This document shows positions 8,480 through 16,388 of a stretch of 64,000 bases of DNA, one piece after another; position 1 is the first letter of the stretch, and every line of letters starts with the position of its first letter. Where the stretch lies: the NCBI GenBank assembly GCA_002482965.1, contig DLGZ01000048.1:95709-159708 (forward strand), in the 5' to 3' direction. Source of the DNA: Verrucomicrobiaceae bacterium UBA7681. Its GTDB lineage: Bacteria; Verrucomicrobiota; Verrucomicrobiia; Verrucomicrobiales; Verrucomicrobiaceae. The translations under genes and the position numbers were made by a program. Under the pieces are notes generated by a model, which was not told the DNA's origin, did no database searches, and saw nothing but the letters and a program-made list of their open reading frames with translations.

Positions 8480-10795
8480 ATGAAGAAAAAAGCCCCACCT
8501 GCCCCGCCACCACCCGAATCATCGTGGAAGGCCGGGTTGTTTTTCGGTGGCATTGCCGCAGGCGTGGCGATCCTTCTCGCCTGGGCCTTGTGGCCGCAGA
8601 AAACATACACGCCGCTGCCCGTCCCCGCAGTGGTCTCCCTCGCCAAGGCAGAACCTTACGTCATGCCGGACGAAAAAAAGGTCTTCGCCCAGTACGCCGG
8701 CTCCCAGAGCTGCCGCGAATGCCACGCCGATCAGTTCGCCAAATGGCAGGGCTCCCATCACGGCCTCGCTGAACGCAACCCAGACCCCAAGCTCGACGAC
8801 GCAGGATTTGTCCCCACCCGCAGCTTCCAGCACGGCACGCAGACGACCGAGACACGAAAAAACGGCAGCGACTACGAACTGATCGCCCTCGGCTTCGGCA
8901 ACAAGATCACCCCCTACCGCGTCGAACGCGTCATCGGCCACGACCCGCTGCGCCAGTTTCTCGTCGATGGTGGCAATGGCCGCCTGCAGGCCATGGAAGC
9001 CTGCCTCGATCCAAAGAAAAACGAGTGGTTTAATGTCTATGGCAATGAGGACCGCAAACCCGGCGAATGGGGCCACTGGACCGGCCGTGGCATGGTGTGG
9101 AATCAGATGTGCGCCACCTGCCACAACACCCGCCTGCGCAAAAACTACGACGCCAAGACCGATGGCTACCGCACCACCATGGCCGAGATGTCCGTGAGCT
9201 GCGAATCCTGCCACGGCCCCATGAAGCCGCACAACACCTGGCAGCACGCCCATCCCGGCACCAAAGGCGATCCCACCCTCGCAAAATTCACCCGCGACCA
9301 GCACATCGAAAACTGCGCCGGATGCCACGCCCTGCGCGGCGAAGTCACCGGCGATTTCGTCCCCGGCGAATCCTTCTGGGATCACTACCACCTCACCATC
9401 ACCGACCAGAGCGACACCTTTTATCCCGACGGCCAGATTCGCGGTGAAGACTACGAGTTCAGCAGCTTCCTCAGCAGCCGCATGCACAACGCCGGCGTGC
9501 GCTGCATGGACTGCCATGACATGCACAGCATGAAGACCGTCCTGCCCGGCAACCAGCTCTGCATGCGCTGCCACACCCCCGGCGGCTTCCCCAATGCACC
9601 ACCCATCATGCCGGAGGCCCACAGCTTTCACCAGACCGCCAGCACCGGCAATCAATGCGTGAACTGCCACATGCCCCAGACCGTTTACATGCAGCGCCAC
9701 CCGCGCCACGACCACGGCTTCACCATTCCCGATCCGCTGCTCACCAAGCAGTTCAACGTGCCCAACGCCTGCAACAAATGCCACACCGACAAAACCACCG
9801 ACTGGGCACTCGAAGCCACCCAGAAATGGTGGGGCCCCAAAATGGACCGCAGAACGCGCACCCGCGCCACGCTGATCGCCCAAGCACGCCAGGGCGATGA
9901 TGAGGCCCGCTTCGGCCTCGTCGATCTCCTCGGCAGCGATGAAATCCCCCACTGGAAAGCCAGCGCCACCCTGCTCCTTGACCGCTGGATTGACCAGCCC
10001 GCAGTGCAAACCGCTGTCACAGCCCAGTTGCAGCACCCCCATCCGCTCGTGCGTGAAAGCGCCATCCGCACCCTAGAACCCATGCTCCAAAGCAGCACCA
10101 TTCGGTCTGCCATCGAGCCCCTGCTCAACGACCCCGTGCGCGGCGTGCGTGTCTCCGCCGCCTGGGCCCTCCGCGAAAGCCTCCATCTGGACTCCGCTGC
10201 CGGCCAGGACCTGCAGCACATGCTCCACTGGAACGCCGACCAGCCCAGCGGCCAGATGCAGCTCGCCCAGTTCGAGTTCGCCCGTCGCAGCATCACCGCC
10301 GCCATTCAGCACATGGAAACCGCCATTCGCTGGGACCCCAACTCACCGCCCTTCCATCACGATCTCGCGATGATGTACAGCACCACCGGTCAAACCCAGC
10401 TCGCCATCGCCAAACTCCGCGACACCATCAAGCTCGCCCCCAATCACGCCGACTATCACTACGAACTCGGCCTCGCCCTCAGCGAAACCGGCGACATGCC
10501 AGCCGTGATTCAATCGCTCCAAGAAGCCACCCGCCTTGATCCCGGTTTGTCACGCGCCTGGTACAATCTCGGACTCGCCAAAAACGGTCAAGGAGACATC
10601 CCCGGCGCACTCGATGCCCTGCAACGCGGCGAACTCGCCAATCCCCGCGACCCCGGCATCCCCTACGCCCGCGCCACCATTCTCGCCCAGCAAAACCGCA
10701 CACCCGAAGCCATCGCCGCACTGGATCGCGCTTTAAAAATCAACCCCGGCTACGGCGAAGCCTTGCAACTCCGCGCCGCTTTGACGAGACGCTGA
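8480..10795 (+). CDS. Eight-haem c-type cytochrome with HEAT and TPR repeats
   Basis: A 771-residue periplasmic, membrane-anchored multihaem cytochrome. After one transmembrane helix (about residues 14-36) come eight CxxCH haem-binding motifs: CRECH (~79), CATCH (~210), CESCH (~243), CAGCH (~279), CMDCH (~341), CMRCH (~361), CVNCH (~393) and CNKCH (~430). This resembles the cytochrome c554/NrfA-like class. Residues ~460-590 are HEAT-like helices (HPLVRESAIRTLEP, DPVRGVRVSAAWALRE) and ~595-771 are TPR repeats (DYHYELGLALSETGD, AWYNLGLAKNGQGD). Likely an electron-transfer protein with a protein-docking tail; substrate unknown. No partner oxidoreductase gene lies adjacent. Confidence 0.92.
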   Translation: MKKKAPPAPPPPESSWKAGLFFGGIAAGVAILLAWALWPQKTYTPLPVPAVVSLAKAEPYVMPDEKKVFAQYAGSQSCRECHADQFAKWQGSHHGLAERNPDPKLDDAGFVPTRSFQHGTQTTETRKNGSDYELIALGFGNKITPYRVERVIGHDPLRQFLVDGGNGRLQAMEACLDPKKNEWFNVYGNEDRKPGEWGHWTGRGMVWNQMCATCHNTRLRKNYDAKTDGYRTTMAEMSVSCESCHGPMKPHNTWQHAHPGTKGDPTLAKFTRDQHIENCAGCHALRGEVTGDFVPGESFWDHYHLTITDQSDTFYPDGQIRGEDYEFSSFLSSRMHNAGVRCMDCHDMHSMKTVLPGNQLCMRCHTPGGFPNAPPIMPEAHSFHQTASTGNQCVNCHMPQTVYMQRHPRHDHGFTIPDPLLTKQFNVPNACNKCHTDKTTDWALEATQKWWGPKMDRRTRTRATLIAQARQGDDEARFGLVDLLGSDEIPHWKASATLLLDRWIDQPAVQTAVTAQLQHPHPLVRESAIRTLEPMLQSSTIRSAIEPLLNDPVRGVRVSAAWALRESLHLDSAAGQDLQHMLHWNADQPSGQMQLAQFEFARRSITAAIQHMETAIRWDPNSPPFHHDLAMMYSTTGQTQLAIAKLRDTIKLAPNHADYHYELGLALSETGDMPAVIQSLQEATRLDPGLSRAWYNLGLAKNGQGDIPGALDALQRGELANPRDPGIPYARATILAQQNRTPEAIAALDRALKINPGYGEALQLRAALTRR

Positions 10796-10805
10796 GCGCT
10801 CCCCC

Positions 10806-11459
10806 TCACCCATCCGCCTTCTTCCACTCCTCCCCTTCCTCGTCGTCGTCATCGCCGCCGAAGCCGTCGTCATATTCCTCATCCCCCTTGCCCGGTTCCA
10901 GGCCGGCAATCGTGTTGATGTCTTCATCGCTGAACTCCTCGATGTCGTCGTCATCATCTTCTTCGTCGTCGTCCTCCTCCGCGGCAGCTTCTTCAGCCGC
11001 CTGCTGCACCTCCAGCCCCTTCTTTTCGATCTGCGCGAGGGTGCCGCTCACATCTTCCACCGTATCCCATACGGTCTTGGCCACAAAAATCGGCGCGCTT
11101 TGCTGCACCGCCATGGCAATGCTGTCACTCGGGCGCGCATCCAGTTCGATCACCTTGCGCGTCGTCTGCAGTTCGTTCTCTGCGGAGATGATGAGGCGTG
11201 CATGGAACACACTGCCGTTGATGTTGTTGATGACCACGCGCTCCACCCGGGCACCAAACGCCAGCAGCAGATGCCCCACCAGATCATGCGTCAGCGGCCG
11301 CTCCTTGGACACACCCCGCATGAACATGGAGATCGCCGTGCCCACAGACTCGTCGATGTAGATCACGAAGACCTTGGTTTCATTGCCCAGGAAAACGGCA
11401 AAGCTGCCCTCCAGCGGCAGCACCGCACGCACCTGCACTTCGATGACGTCATTGTTCAT
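10806..11459 (-). CDS. Bifunctional nuclease (DUF151/BFN) family protein with acidic tail
   Basis: A 217-residue protein. Residues 1-150 match the BFN/DUF151 domain: FLGNETKVFVIYIDESVG, LTHDLVGHLLLAFGA and the diagnostic RPSDSIAMAV. Homologues have been reported with RNase/DNase activity, but the biochemical role in bacteria is poorly established. The C-terminal ~70 residues are extremely rich in Glu/Asp (runs of up to seven acidic residues), likely disordered. ATG at 11459 is preferred to the TTG nine bases upstream. It is convergent with the multihaem cytochrome, 10 bp apart. Confidence 0.88.
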   Translation of the reverse strand: MNNDVIEVQVRAVLPLEGSFAVFLGNETKVFVIYIDESVGTAISMFMRGVSKERPLTHDLVGHLLLAFGARVERVVINNINGSVFHARLIISAENELQTTRKVIELDARPSDSIAMAVQQSAPIFVAKTVWDTVEDVSGTLAQIEKKGLEVQQAAEEAAAEEDDDEEDDDDDIEEFSDEDINTIAGLEPGKGDEEYDDGFGGDDDDEEGEEWKKADG

Positions 11460-11520
11460 TAAGCTCAATTAAAAACCGCACGCAGCCCAATGGCAACACG
11501 CACAGTGGATATTTCTGCGG

Positions 11521-12081
11521 CTAATCCGGAGTTCCAGCGATCTCCACCACCCCGCCCCCAAGTCCCATCGCCAGATAGCGCCGCGACACCTCCACATACT
11601 TCAGCGCCAGCTTCGCATTCCCCCGCTGCTCCTCCGCCGACAGCACACGCACCACCCGTGCTGGCGAACCGACAACCAGCGAGCCCTCCGGAATCACCGT
11701 GTTTTTTGTCACCAAAGCTCCCGCCGCAATGATGCTGCGCGCACCTATTTGAGCACCATCCAAAATGATCGCCCCCATCCCCACCAGCACCTCATCCCCC
11801 ACCGTGCAGGCATGCACCACGGCCCGGTGCCCCACAGTCACGCGCTCGCCCAGCACACAGGCGCAGTCATCGCTCACATGCAGCACGCAGCCGTCCTGCA
11901 CGTTGCTTTGAGCCCCAACCACGATGCGGTTAATGTCTCCCCGTAGGACCGAGCCATACCACACACTGGACTGCTCCCGCAGTTCCACCGCGCCCAGCAC
12001 AATGGCTCCAGGCGCTATAAATACACTGCCAGCCACAGAAGGCTGCGACTCAGGAAGCAAGAATTTCTTTAGAGTTTCCAT
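11521..12081 (-). CDS. Gamma-class carbonic anhydrase family protein
   Basis: A 186-residue left-handed beta-helix protein of the gamma-carbonic anhydrase/YrdA family. The hexapeptide-repeat core (SVFIAPGAIVLGAV, SVWYGSVLRGD, NRIVVGAQSNVQDG) and the His ligands (CVLHV and VGHRAVVHAC) that bind the catalytic metal are visible. It may hydrate CO2 or be an acyl-carrier-type relative; activity in this subgroup varies. The start at 12081 (METLKKF) is chosen over a longer frame because the extra N-terminus reads into the HU leader. It is divergent from hup with 118 bp between. Confidence 0.9.
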   Translation of the reverse strand: METLKKFLLPESQPSVAGSVFIAPGAIVLGAVELREQSSVWYGSVLRGDINRIVVGAQSNVQDGCVLHVSDDCACVLGERVTVGHRAVVHACTVGDEVLVGMGAIILDGAQIGARSIIAAGALVTKNTVIPEGSLVVGSPARVVRVLSAEEQRGNAKLALKYVEVSRRYLAMGLGGGVVEIAGTPD

Positions 12082-12199
12082 CGCGGGAAGAAAGATTTTA
12101 TATTTGTGGAACGAAACGGAAAGCGCCATAAAAAGCGCCGCGCCACATCACTCTGGAACGGACTCGCCTGCAATCCAACAACGAATCACACACACGCCC

Positions 12200-12475
12200 A
12201 TGAACAAAGCTCAACTCATCGACGCCGTGCAGGAAATTCTAGGTGGAGACACCTCCAAGCGTGCTGCTTCTGAAGCGCTCGATGCCGTCCTCCAGGCCAT
12301 CACCAAAGGCGTGAAAAACGAACCCGTGCAGCTCATCGGCTTCGGCACCTTCAAGCCGGTGGACCGCAACGCACGCATGGGCCGCAATCCCAAGACCAAG
12401 GAGCCTGTGGAGATCAAAGCCTCCAAGACCGTACGCTTCGTCCCCTCCGCCGCCCTCAAAGACTCGCTTAAATAA
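12200..12475 (+). CDS. hup: HU-type nucleoid DNA-binding protein
   Basis: A 91-residue histone-like protein that bends and compacts DNA as a dimer. It has the helical N-terminus (MNKAQLIDAVQEILGG), the core LIGFGTFKPVDR and the beta-arm RMGRNPKTKEPVEI, all standard for HU/IHF. ATG at 12200 gives the family length exactly. A strong intrinsic terminator follows 21 bp after the stop, so the gene is probably monocistronic. Confidence 0.97.
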   Translation: MNKAQLIDAVQEILGGDTSKRAASEALDAVLQAITKGVKNEPVQLIGFGTFKPVDRNARMGRNPKTKEPVEIKASKTVRFVPSAALKDSLK

Positions 12476-12496
12476 GGCTCGCTCACCTCCTTCCTC

Positions 12497-12528
12497 CCCG
12501 CACTTCGGTCACGGAGCGCGGGTTTTTT
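12497..12528 (+). terminator. Intrinsic terminator of hup
   Basis: A hairpin with stem CCCGC (12497-12501)/GCGGG (12518-12522), extended inside by CTTCG/CGGAG pairing, followed directly by six T residues (12523-12528). Confidence 0.85.
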
Positions 12529-12533
12529 ATGCC

Positions 12534-12824
12534 TTAATCTTTCAGCTCCTGCTCCATGCGCTCACTGAGCCATTGCTTGATCATGCTCTGATAGTTCAGG
12601 TAGCGGCGGCGTGCCACCCGCTTGATGCGGCTCAGCATGCGCGGATCAAACCGCAGCGTGATCGTCGTGGACTCACGCACATCAGCACGATGAATGGACG
12701 CCTGCATCAGGCGTGCGTCGAGTTGATGCGCGGCCCAGTAATTTCCTTCGGCCTCCTCGCCATCAAACGCTGGCACGTCTTTCCAGGCTCGGACAGGCTT
12801 CAAATCGATAGGTGCGCTTTCCAT
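12534..12824 (-). CDS. Putative ribbon-helix-helix antitoxin (BrnA-like)
   Basis: A 96-residue protein whose C-terminal half looks like a ribbon-helix-helix domain: TTITLRFDPRMLSRIKRVARRR followed by the helix YLNYQSMIKQWLSERMEQEL. The N-terminal half, with its acidic residues, would be the toxin-neutralising part. It lies 17 bp downstream of a BrnT-like gene on the same strand, the toxin-first order typical of BrnT/BrnA. ATG at 12824 is chosen; a TTG at 12845 would overlap the toxin stop. Probably an autorepressor of the pair. The exact family is uncertain. Confidence 0.7.
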   Translation of the reverse strand: MESAPIDLKPVRAWKDVPAFDGEEAEGNYWAAHQLDARLMQASIHRADVRESTTITLRFDPRMLSRIKRVARRRYLNYQSMIKQWLSERMEQELKD

Positions 12825-12841
12825 GATGATGATAGGTGAAA

Positions 12842-13120
12842 TCAAAGCTCCTCCGCCTTCTTGCGTTCAAAAAAATCATGCTCTCCCGGAGTCATCAACC
12901 GCGCGAAAATGACGCGGTAGCGTTTGCCGTCCGTCCAGAACACACTGAACACCGACTTGCCCTGCAGTGACTTGCCCAGGTTGTAATAACGCGCCTCGGC
13001 GCTCCCCTGCTGCCCGTCCGGCAGCAGTTTGATCGAGAACGGATCCTCAAACGACTCCTCAATATCCTTGGGCGGAAGTATTGAGAGGTCAAAAGCGGCG
13101 CCGATCCAGTCAAAGTCCAT
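12842..13120 (-). CDS. Putative BrnT-family ribonuclease toxin, divergent
   Basis: A 92-residue protein resembling BrnT toxins (RelE-fold ribonucleases). It opens MDFDWIGAAFD, carries EDPFSIKL in the region where BrnT has FxDP, then GKSVFSVFWTDGKRYRVIFARLMTPGEHDFFE, matching the BrnT C-terminal strand-strand-helix with R-x-I/V-F-A-R. The KHG motif near the N-terminus of classic BrnT is not evident, so it is a distant member or a related fold. Followed by an RHH gene; preceded 18 bp upstream by the VOC gene, so read-through transcription is possible. Confidence 0.62.
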   Translation of the reverse strand: MDFDWIGAAFDLSILPPKDIEESFEDPFSIKLLPDGQQGSAEARYYNLGKSLQGKSVFSVFWTDGKRYRVIFARLMTPGEHDFFERKKAEEL

Positions 13121-13138
13121 GAGGTTGTATTTACGAGA

Positions 13139-13516
13139 TTATTTGCGGTATTCGATCAGTTCTATCTCATAACCCTCAGGGGCGTCAATGAAAGCAAATA
13201 CACCGCTCGAACTAGGAGTGGGTCCGTCCGAGAGAGGATATCCCAGAGCCGCAGCATGTTTCGCAAACTCTTCAATGCTCTCCACCTCAAACGCCAGATG
13301 CGTCAGATCACTGCAAAACGTCACCTCCCCGCTGGCAGGAAAGCTGCAGATCTCGATGAGTTCATCGCTGTTCGGCGTCTGCAGGAAGACCAGTTCCGAT
13401 CCGCGTGGTGACTTGTGACGGCGCACTTCCTTCAGACCGAGCACCTGCGTATAAAAGTTGATCGTCTTTTCGAGATCGTTCACCCGGTAGCGGGTGTGGA
13501 GGAGTTTTTTGACCAT
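13139..13516 (-). CDS. VOC superfamily protein, lactoylglutathione-lyase-like
   Basis: A 125-residue glyoxalase/bleomycin-resistance-fold protein. It shows the paired beta-alpha-beta-beta-beta modules: LLHTRYRVNDLEKTINFYTQVLGL with the first His ligand, then ELVFLQ, LTHLAFEVESIEEF with the second His, and YEIELIEYRK with the terminal Glu. The pattern fits glyoxalase I (methylglyoxal detoxification), with all four metal ligands apparently present, though other VOC activities cannot be excluded. ATG at 13516 is chosen because the upstream 27 codons are unlike the family. Confidence 0.85.
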   Translation of the reverse strand: MVKKLLHTRYRVNDLEKTINFYTQVLGLKEVRRHKSPRGSELVFLQTPNSDELIEICSFPASGEVTFCSDLTHLAFEVESIEEFAKHAAALGYPLSDGPTPSSSGVFAFIDAPEGYEIELIEYRK

Positions 13517-13614
13517 GATGCACTGTTTATGCCACAGCCTGCCGGGCGTGGCAAATGATCCTCCTTGAGGAGGAAAGCTTGATGTGTCGGACAGCATCTC
13601 GTAAAAACTCCCAC

Positions 13615-14373
13615 ATGATTTCCATCGACCTCACAGGCAAAGTCGCCCTCATCACCGGCGCATCTCAGGGCATCGGCACCCAAGTCGCCCGCACCTTTCA
13701 CCGCGCCGGCGCCTCCGTCGTCCTCAATCACCTCGGCACCCCCGGCACGATGGTGGATGCCCAAGCACTCGCCGACGAACTCAACCTCCTCCGCACCGAC
13801 AGCGCCAGCATCATCGCTGCCGACGTCGCCAAGCCCGAACAAGTCCAAGCCATGATGGGAGACATCCAGGCACGTCATGGCGGCCTCGATTATCTCATCA
13901 ACAATGCCGCCATCATCAAAGACCGCACCATCGCCAAGATGGGCCTCGATGAATGGGACGCCGTCATCGATGTGAACCTCTCCGGCGTGTTCTACTGCTG
14001 CAAGTACGCCCTCGAAATCATGCGTGATCACGGTGCCATCGTCAGCTTCGGCAGCATCGCCGCCATCCAGGGCTTCTTCGGCCAGGCCAACTACGCCGCC
14101 GCCAAATCCGGCGTGCAGGCCATGATGCGCGTCCTCAGCCGCGAAGCCGCCCGCAAGCAGATCCGCGCCAACGCCATCGCCCCCGGCGTCATCGACACCG
14201 CCATGGCCGCCACCATCCCCGAAAACGTCCGCGCCGAGATGATCAAAAACGTCCCCCTCGCCCGCTTCGGCACCACCGAAGAAGTCGCCAATGTCGTCCT
14301 CTTCCTCTGCTCCCCCCTCGCCAGCTACGTCACCGGCCAGACCATCGAAATCAACGGCGGCTGGAGAGGTTGA
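13615..14373 (+). CDS. Short-chain dehydrogenase/reductase, FabG/PhbB-like
   Basis: A 252-residue classical SDR with cofactor motif TGASQGIG, the NNA segment (INNAAI), the catalytic Ser in SFGSIAA, and Y160-x-x-x-K164 (NYAAAKSG). It ends in the family GQTIEINGG signature. Most similar in layout to 3-oxoacyl-ACP or acetoacetyl-CoA reductases (NAD(P)H-dependent reduction of a 3-oxo thioester). Upstream of, though not tightly linked to, a CoA-transferase/thiolase pair, which makes an acetoacetyl-CoA substrate plausible. ATG at 13615 (MISIDLTGKVALITG) fits the family; the longer frame runs into the VOC upstream region. Confidence 0.9.
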   Translation: MISIDLTGKVALITGASQGIGTQVARTFHRAGASVVLNHLGTPGTMVDAQALADELNLLRTDSASIIAADVAKPEQVQAMMGDIQARHGGLDYLINNAAIIKDRTIAKMGLDEWDAVIDVNLSGVFYCCKYALEIMRDHGAIVSFGSIAAIQGFFGQANYAAAKSGVQAMMRVLSREAARKQIRANAIAPGVIDTAMAATIPENVRAEMIKNVPLARFGTTEEVANVVLFLCSPLASYVTGQTIEINGGWRG

Positions 14374-14428
14374 GCAAATATAGCAGAGACATTGAAGCCG
14401 AACGAACATCTCCAGAAAAGACATTAAA

Positions 14429-14698
14429 ATGCCAGCTACCGACATACCCACAGGCGAAGATTTCAGAAAGGCTTTGGAACGCCAGTTTTCCGAAGCGGCA
14501 GCACGAAGCTCACCTCACGTTGAAGTCAATGCAGGAGAGTTGCATCGATCCTTGGGTGGCTACCCTGGTCCCAATAGTCGCATGCCGGTCTGTTGCAGAG
14601 TGATGAGAGCATTAATGAGTGCAGGAGACGAGCAGATCGCCGCTCCGCCAAAAGGTGATGGCGCAAGTTTAGTGATCAAATATTTCCTGCCGAGGTAA
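14429..14698 (+). CDS. Small conserved protein of unknown function
   Basis: An 89-residue protein. Its middle reads GELHRSLGGYPG and MPVCCRVMRAL, then a GD-x-I-x-x-PPKG-x-GASL segment and a C-terminal IKYFLPR. I recall this arrangement as a recurring stand-alone protein or a tail on HNH-type proteins, but cannot name a function. There is no signal peptide or membrane segment. The tandem Cys may be functional. It is noticeably richer in A/T at its start than the flanking genes, and with the inverted repeat just downstream this hints at acquisition. ATG at 14429 is the only good start. Confidence 0.65.
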   Translation: MPATDIPTGEDFRKALERQFSEAAARSSPHVEVNAGELHRSLGGYPGPNSRMPVCCRVMRALMSAGDEQIAAPPKGDGASLVIKYFLPR

Positions 14699-14757
14699 GA
14701 CACTTGAGCATTTAAACCATGTATGTCCGATCAATCCAGAACGGCGAAAGCAGCTCT

Positions 14758-14813
14758 CCCTCTCCCCGCCCCTGCCCCACGACAACAACGGATATTCCTC
14801 TTCGGGGAGAGGG
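14758..14813. repeat. Imperfect-loop inverted repeat with 11-bp perfect arms
   Basis: CCCTCTCCCCG (14758-14768) is exactly complementary to CGGGGAGAGGG (14803-14813), around a 34-base spacer. The flanking pyrimidine- and purine-rich tracts (14754-14777 and 14800-14826) extend the pairing loosely. It has the look of a short interspersed palindromic (REP-like) sequence. The rest of the 229-bp gap between 14698 and 14928 shows nothing recognisable. Confidence 0.75.
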
Positions 14814-14927
14814 CCGGGGTGAGGGGAAAACAGAACCCCTTCGCTAGCACAGATTAGGTCTATCCCCCCGATGTTATGAGCGCCGTTAAGGCTACAAAAT
14901 CATTTCAGACGCTCTAAAAAACGTTCC

Positions 14928-16388
14928 ATGCGCGCCCCCGCCCTCATCGCCACTGCTGACGAAGCCATCGCCGCCATCCCCAGCGGCTCCACGGTCGCCG
15001 TCAGCGGCTTCGTCGGCTCCGGCCACCCCGAGATGCTCACGCTCGCTCTCGAGCGCCGCTTCCTGCAAACCGGCACCCCCACCGATCTCACTCTCTACTA
15101 CTGCGCAGGTCAGGGAGACAGGGCAGAGCGCGGCTTGAACCACCTCGCCCATCGCGGCTTGCTCAAGCGCATCGTCGGCGGCCATTGGAATCTCGCACCC
15201 AAGCTAGGCGCACTCGCACTCGCCAACGAAGTCGAAGCCTACAATCTGCCTCAGGGAGTCCTGAGCGTGCTCACACGCGAGATCGCCGCAAAACGTCCTG
15301 GCCTGTTCACCCAGGTTGGACTGAACACCTTCATCGACCCCATTCACAGCGGCGGCATGCTGAACGCCCGCACCACCGAACCACTCGTCGAGCGCATCGA
15401 GCTCGATGGACAGATCTGGCTCCGCTACAAGTCCATGCCCATCCATGTGGCCCTCATTCGCGCCACGCATGCGGATGCACGCGGCAATCTGAGCATGGAC
15501 CGCGAAGGCATGATCAGCGAGATTCTCCCGATGGCGCAGGCGGCGAAAAATCACGGCGGCATCGTCATCGCCCAGGTCGAAAGCATCGTCGATCAAATCC
15601 CCGATCCCAAGTCCGTGCGCATTCCCGGCATCCTGGTCGATTATATCGTCCCCTCCGGCGGCGTTCACCATGATCAGACCTTTGGCGAAGTGTTCCTCGA
15701 AGACTTCGTTGTCACCAGCGACGGCACCTTCAGCCTGCCCCCGATGCCGGAATCCGAACGCAAACGCATTGGCGCGCGTGCGCTGCGCGAAGTGCGCAAC
15801 GGCGACATCGTCAATCTCGGCATCGGCCTCCCCGAAGCCGTGGCCATGGTCGCGGCAGAAACCGGTCGCCTCAGTGAATTCACCCTCACCGTCGAAAGCG
15901 GCCCCACTGGCGGCGTGCCAGCCTCAGGCCTCAGCTTTGGCTGCAGCCACTTTCCAGAAGCCATCATTGACCAGCCTTCTCAATTCGACTTCTACGATGG
16001 CGGCGGGCTCGACATCGGAGTGCTCGGCGCCGTCGAAATCGATGCCGAAGGCAGCGTGAACGTCGCGAGTTTCGCAGGCCGTTTCGCAGGCGTCGGCGGT
16101 TTCGTGAACATCGCCCAGTGCGCACGCCGTCTCGTCTTCTGCTGCACGTTTCAGGCGAAGGGAAACGCCAAGTTCGTGAACCACATCCATCACGTCTGCT
16201 TTCACGGCCCCTCCGCCATCGCCCGCGGGCAGCAGGTGCTCTATGTCACCGACCGCGCCGTCTTTGAACTCACCCCGCACGGCCTCCGCCTCATCGAAAT
16301 CGCCGCCGGGCTCGATCTGCAACGCGACGTCCTCGATCAAATGCAGTTCACTCCTCTGCTCGCCGAAACCATCTCCACCATCCCATGA
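14928..16388 (+). CDS. Acyl-CoA:acetate/3-ketoacid CoA-transferase, fused alpha-beta
   Basis: A 486-residue single-chain family I CoA-transferase that moves CoA between acyl-CoA and a free acid. The alpha-like half holds GSTVAVSGFVGSGHPE and the beta-like half GDIVNLGIGLPEAVA. The catalytic glutamate that forms the glutamyl-CoA intermediate is E323 in VESGPTGG. Slightly shorter than the YdiF/propionate-CoA-transferase group. The next gene, a thiolase, overlaps its stop by four bases, so the pair should activate acetoacetate or similar short acids and cleave them to acetyl-CoA (or run in reverse). Confidence 0.93.
   Translation: MRAPALIATADEAIAAIPSGSTVAVSGFVGSGHPEMLTLALERRFLQTGTPTDLTLYYCAGQGDRAERGLNHLAHRGLLKRIVGGHWNLAPKLGALALANEVEAYNLPQGVLSVLTREIAAKRPGLFTQVGLNTFIDPIHSGGMLNARTTEPLVERIELDGQIWLRYKSMPIHVALIRATHADARGNLSMDREGMISEILPMAQAAKNHGGIVIAQVESIVDQIPDPKSVRIPGILVDYIVPSGGVHHDQTFGEVFLEDFVVTSDGTFSLPPMPESERKRIGARALREVRNGDIVNLGIGLPEAVAMVAAETGRLSEFTLTVESGPTGGVPASGLSFGCSHFPEAIIDQPSQFDFYDGGGLDIGVLGAVEIDAEGSVNVASFAGRFAGVGGFVNIAQCARRLVFCCTFQAKGNAKFVNHIHHVCFHGPSAIARGQQVLYVTDRAVFELTPHGLRLIEIAAGLDLQRDVLDQMQFTPLLAETISTIP

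Noticed and set aside
8519..10042. Minus-strand frame of 507 codons opposite the multihaem cytochrome
   Set aside because: The plus strand has eight CxxCH motifs and clear repeat domains; the antisense product has none.
10888..11361. Ser-rich plus-strand frame opposite the acidic tail of the BFN protein
   Set aside because: Its Ser run is simply the complement of the Glu/Asp codons.
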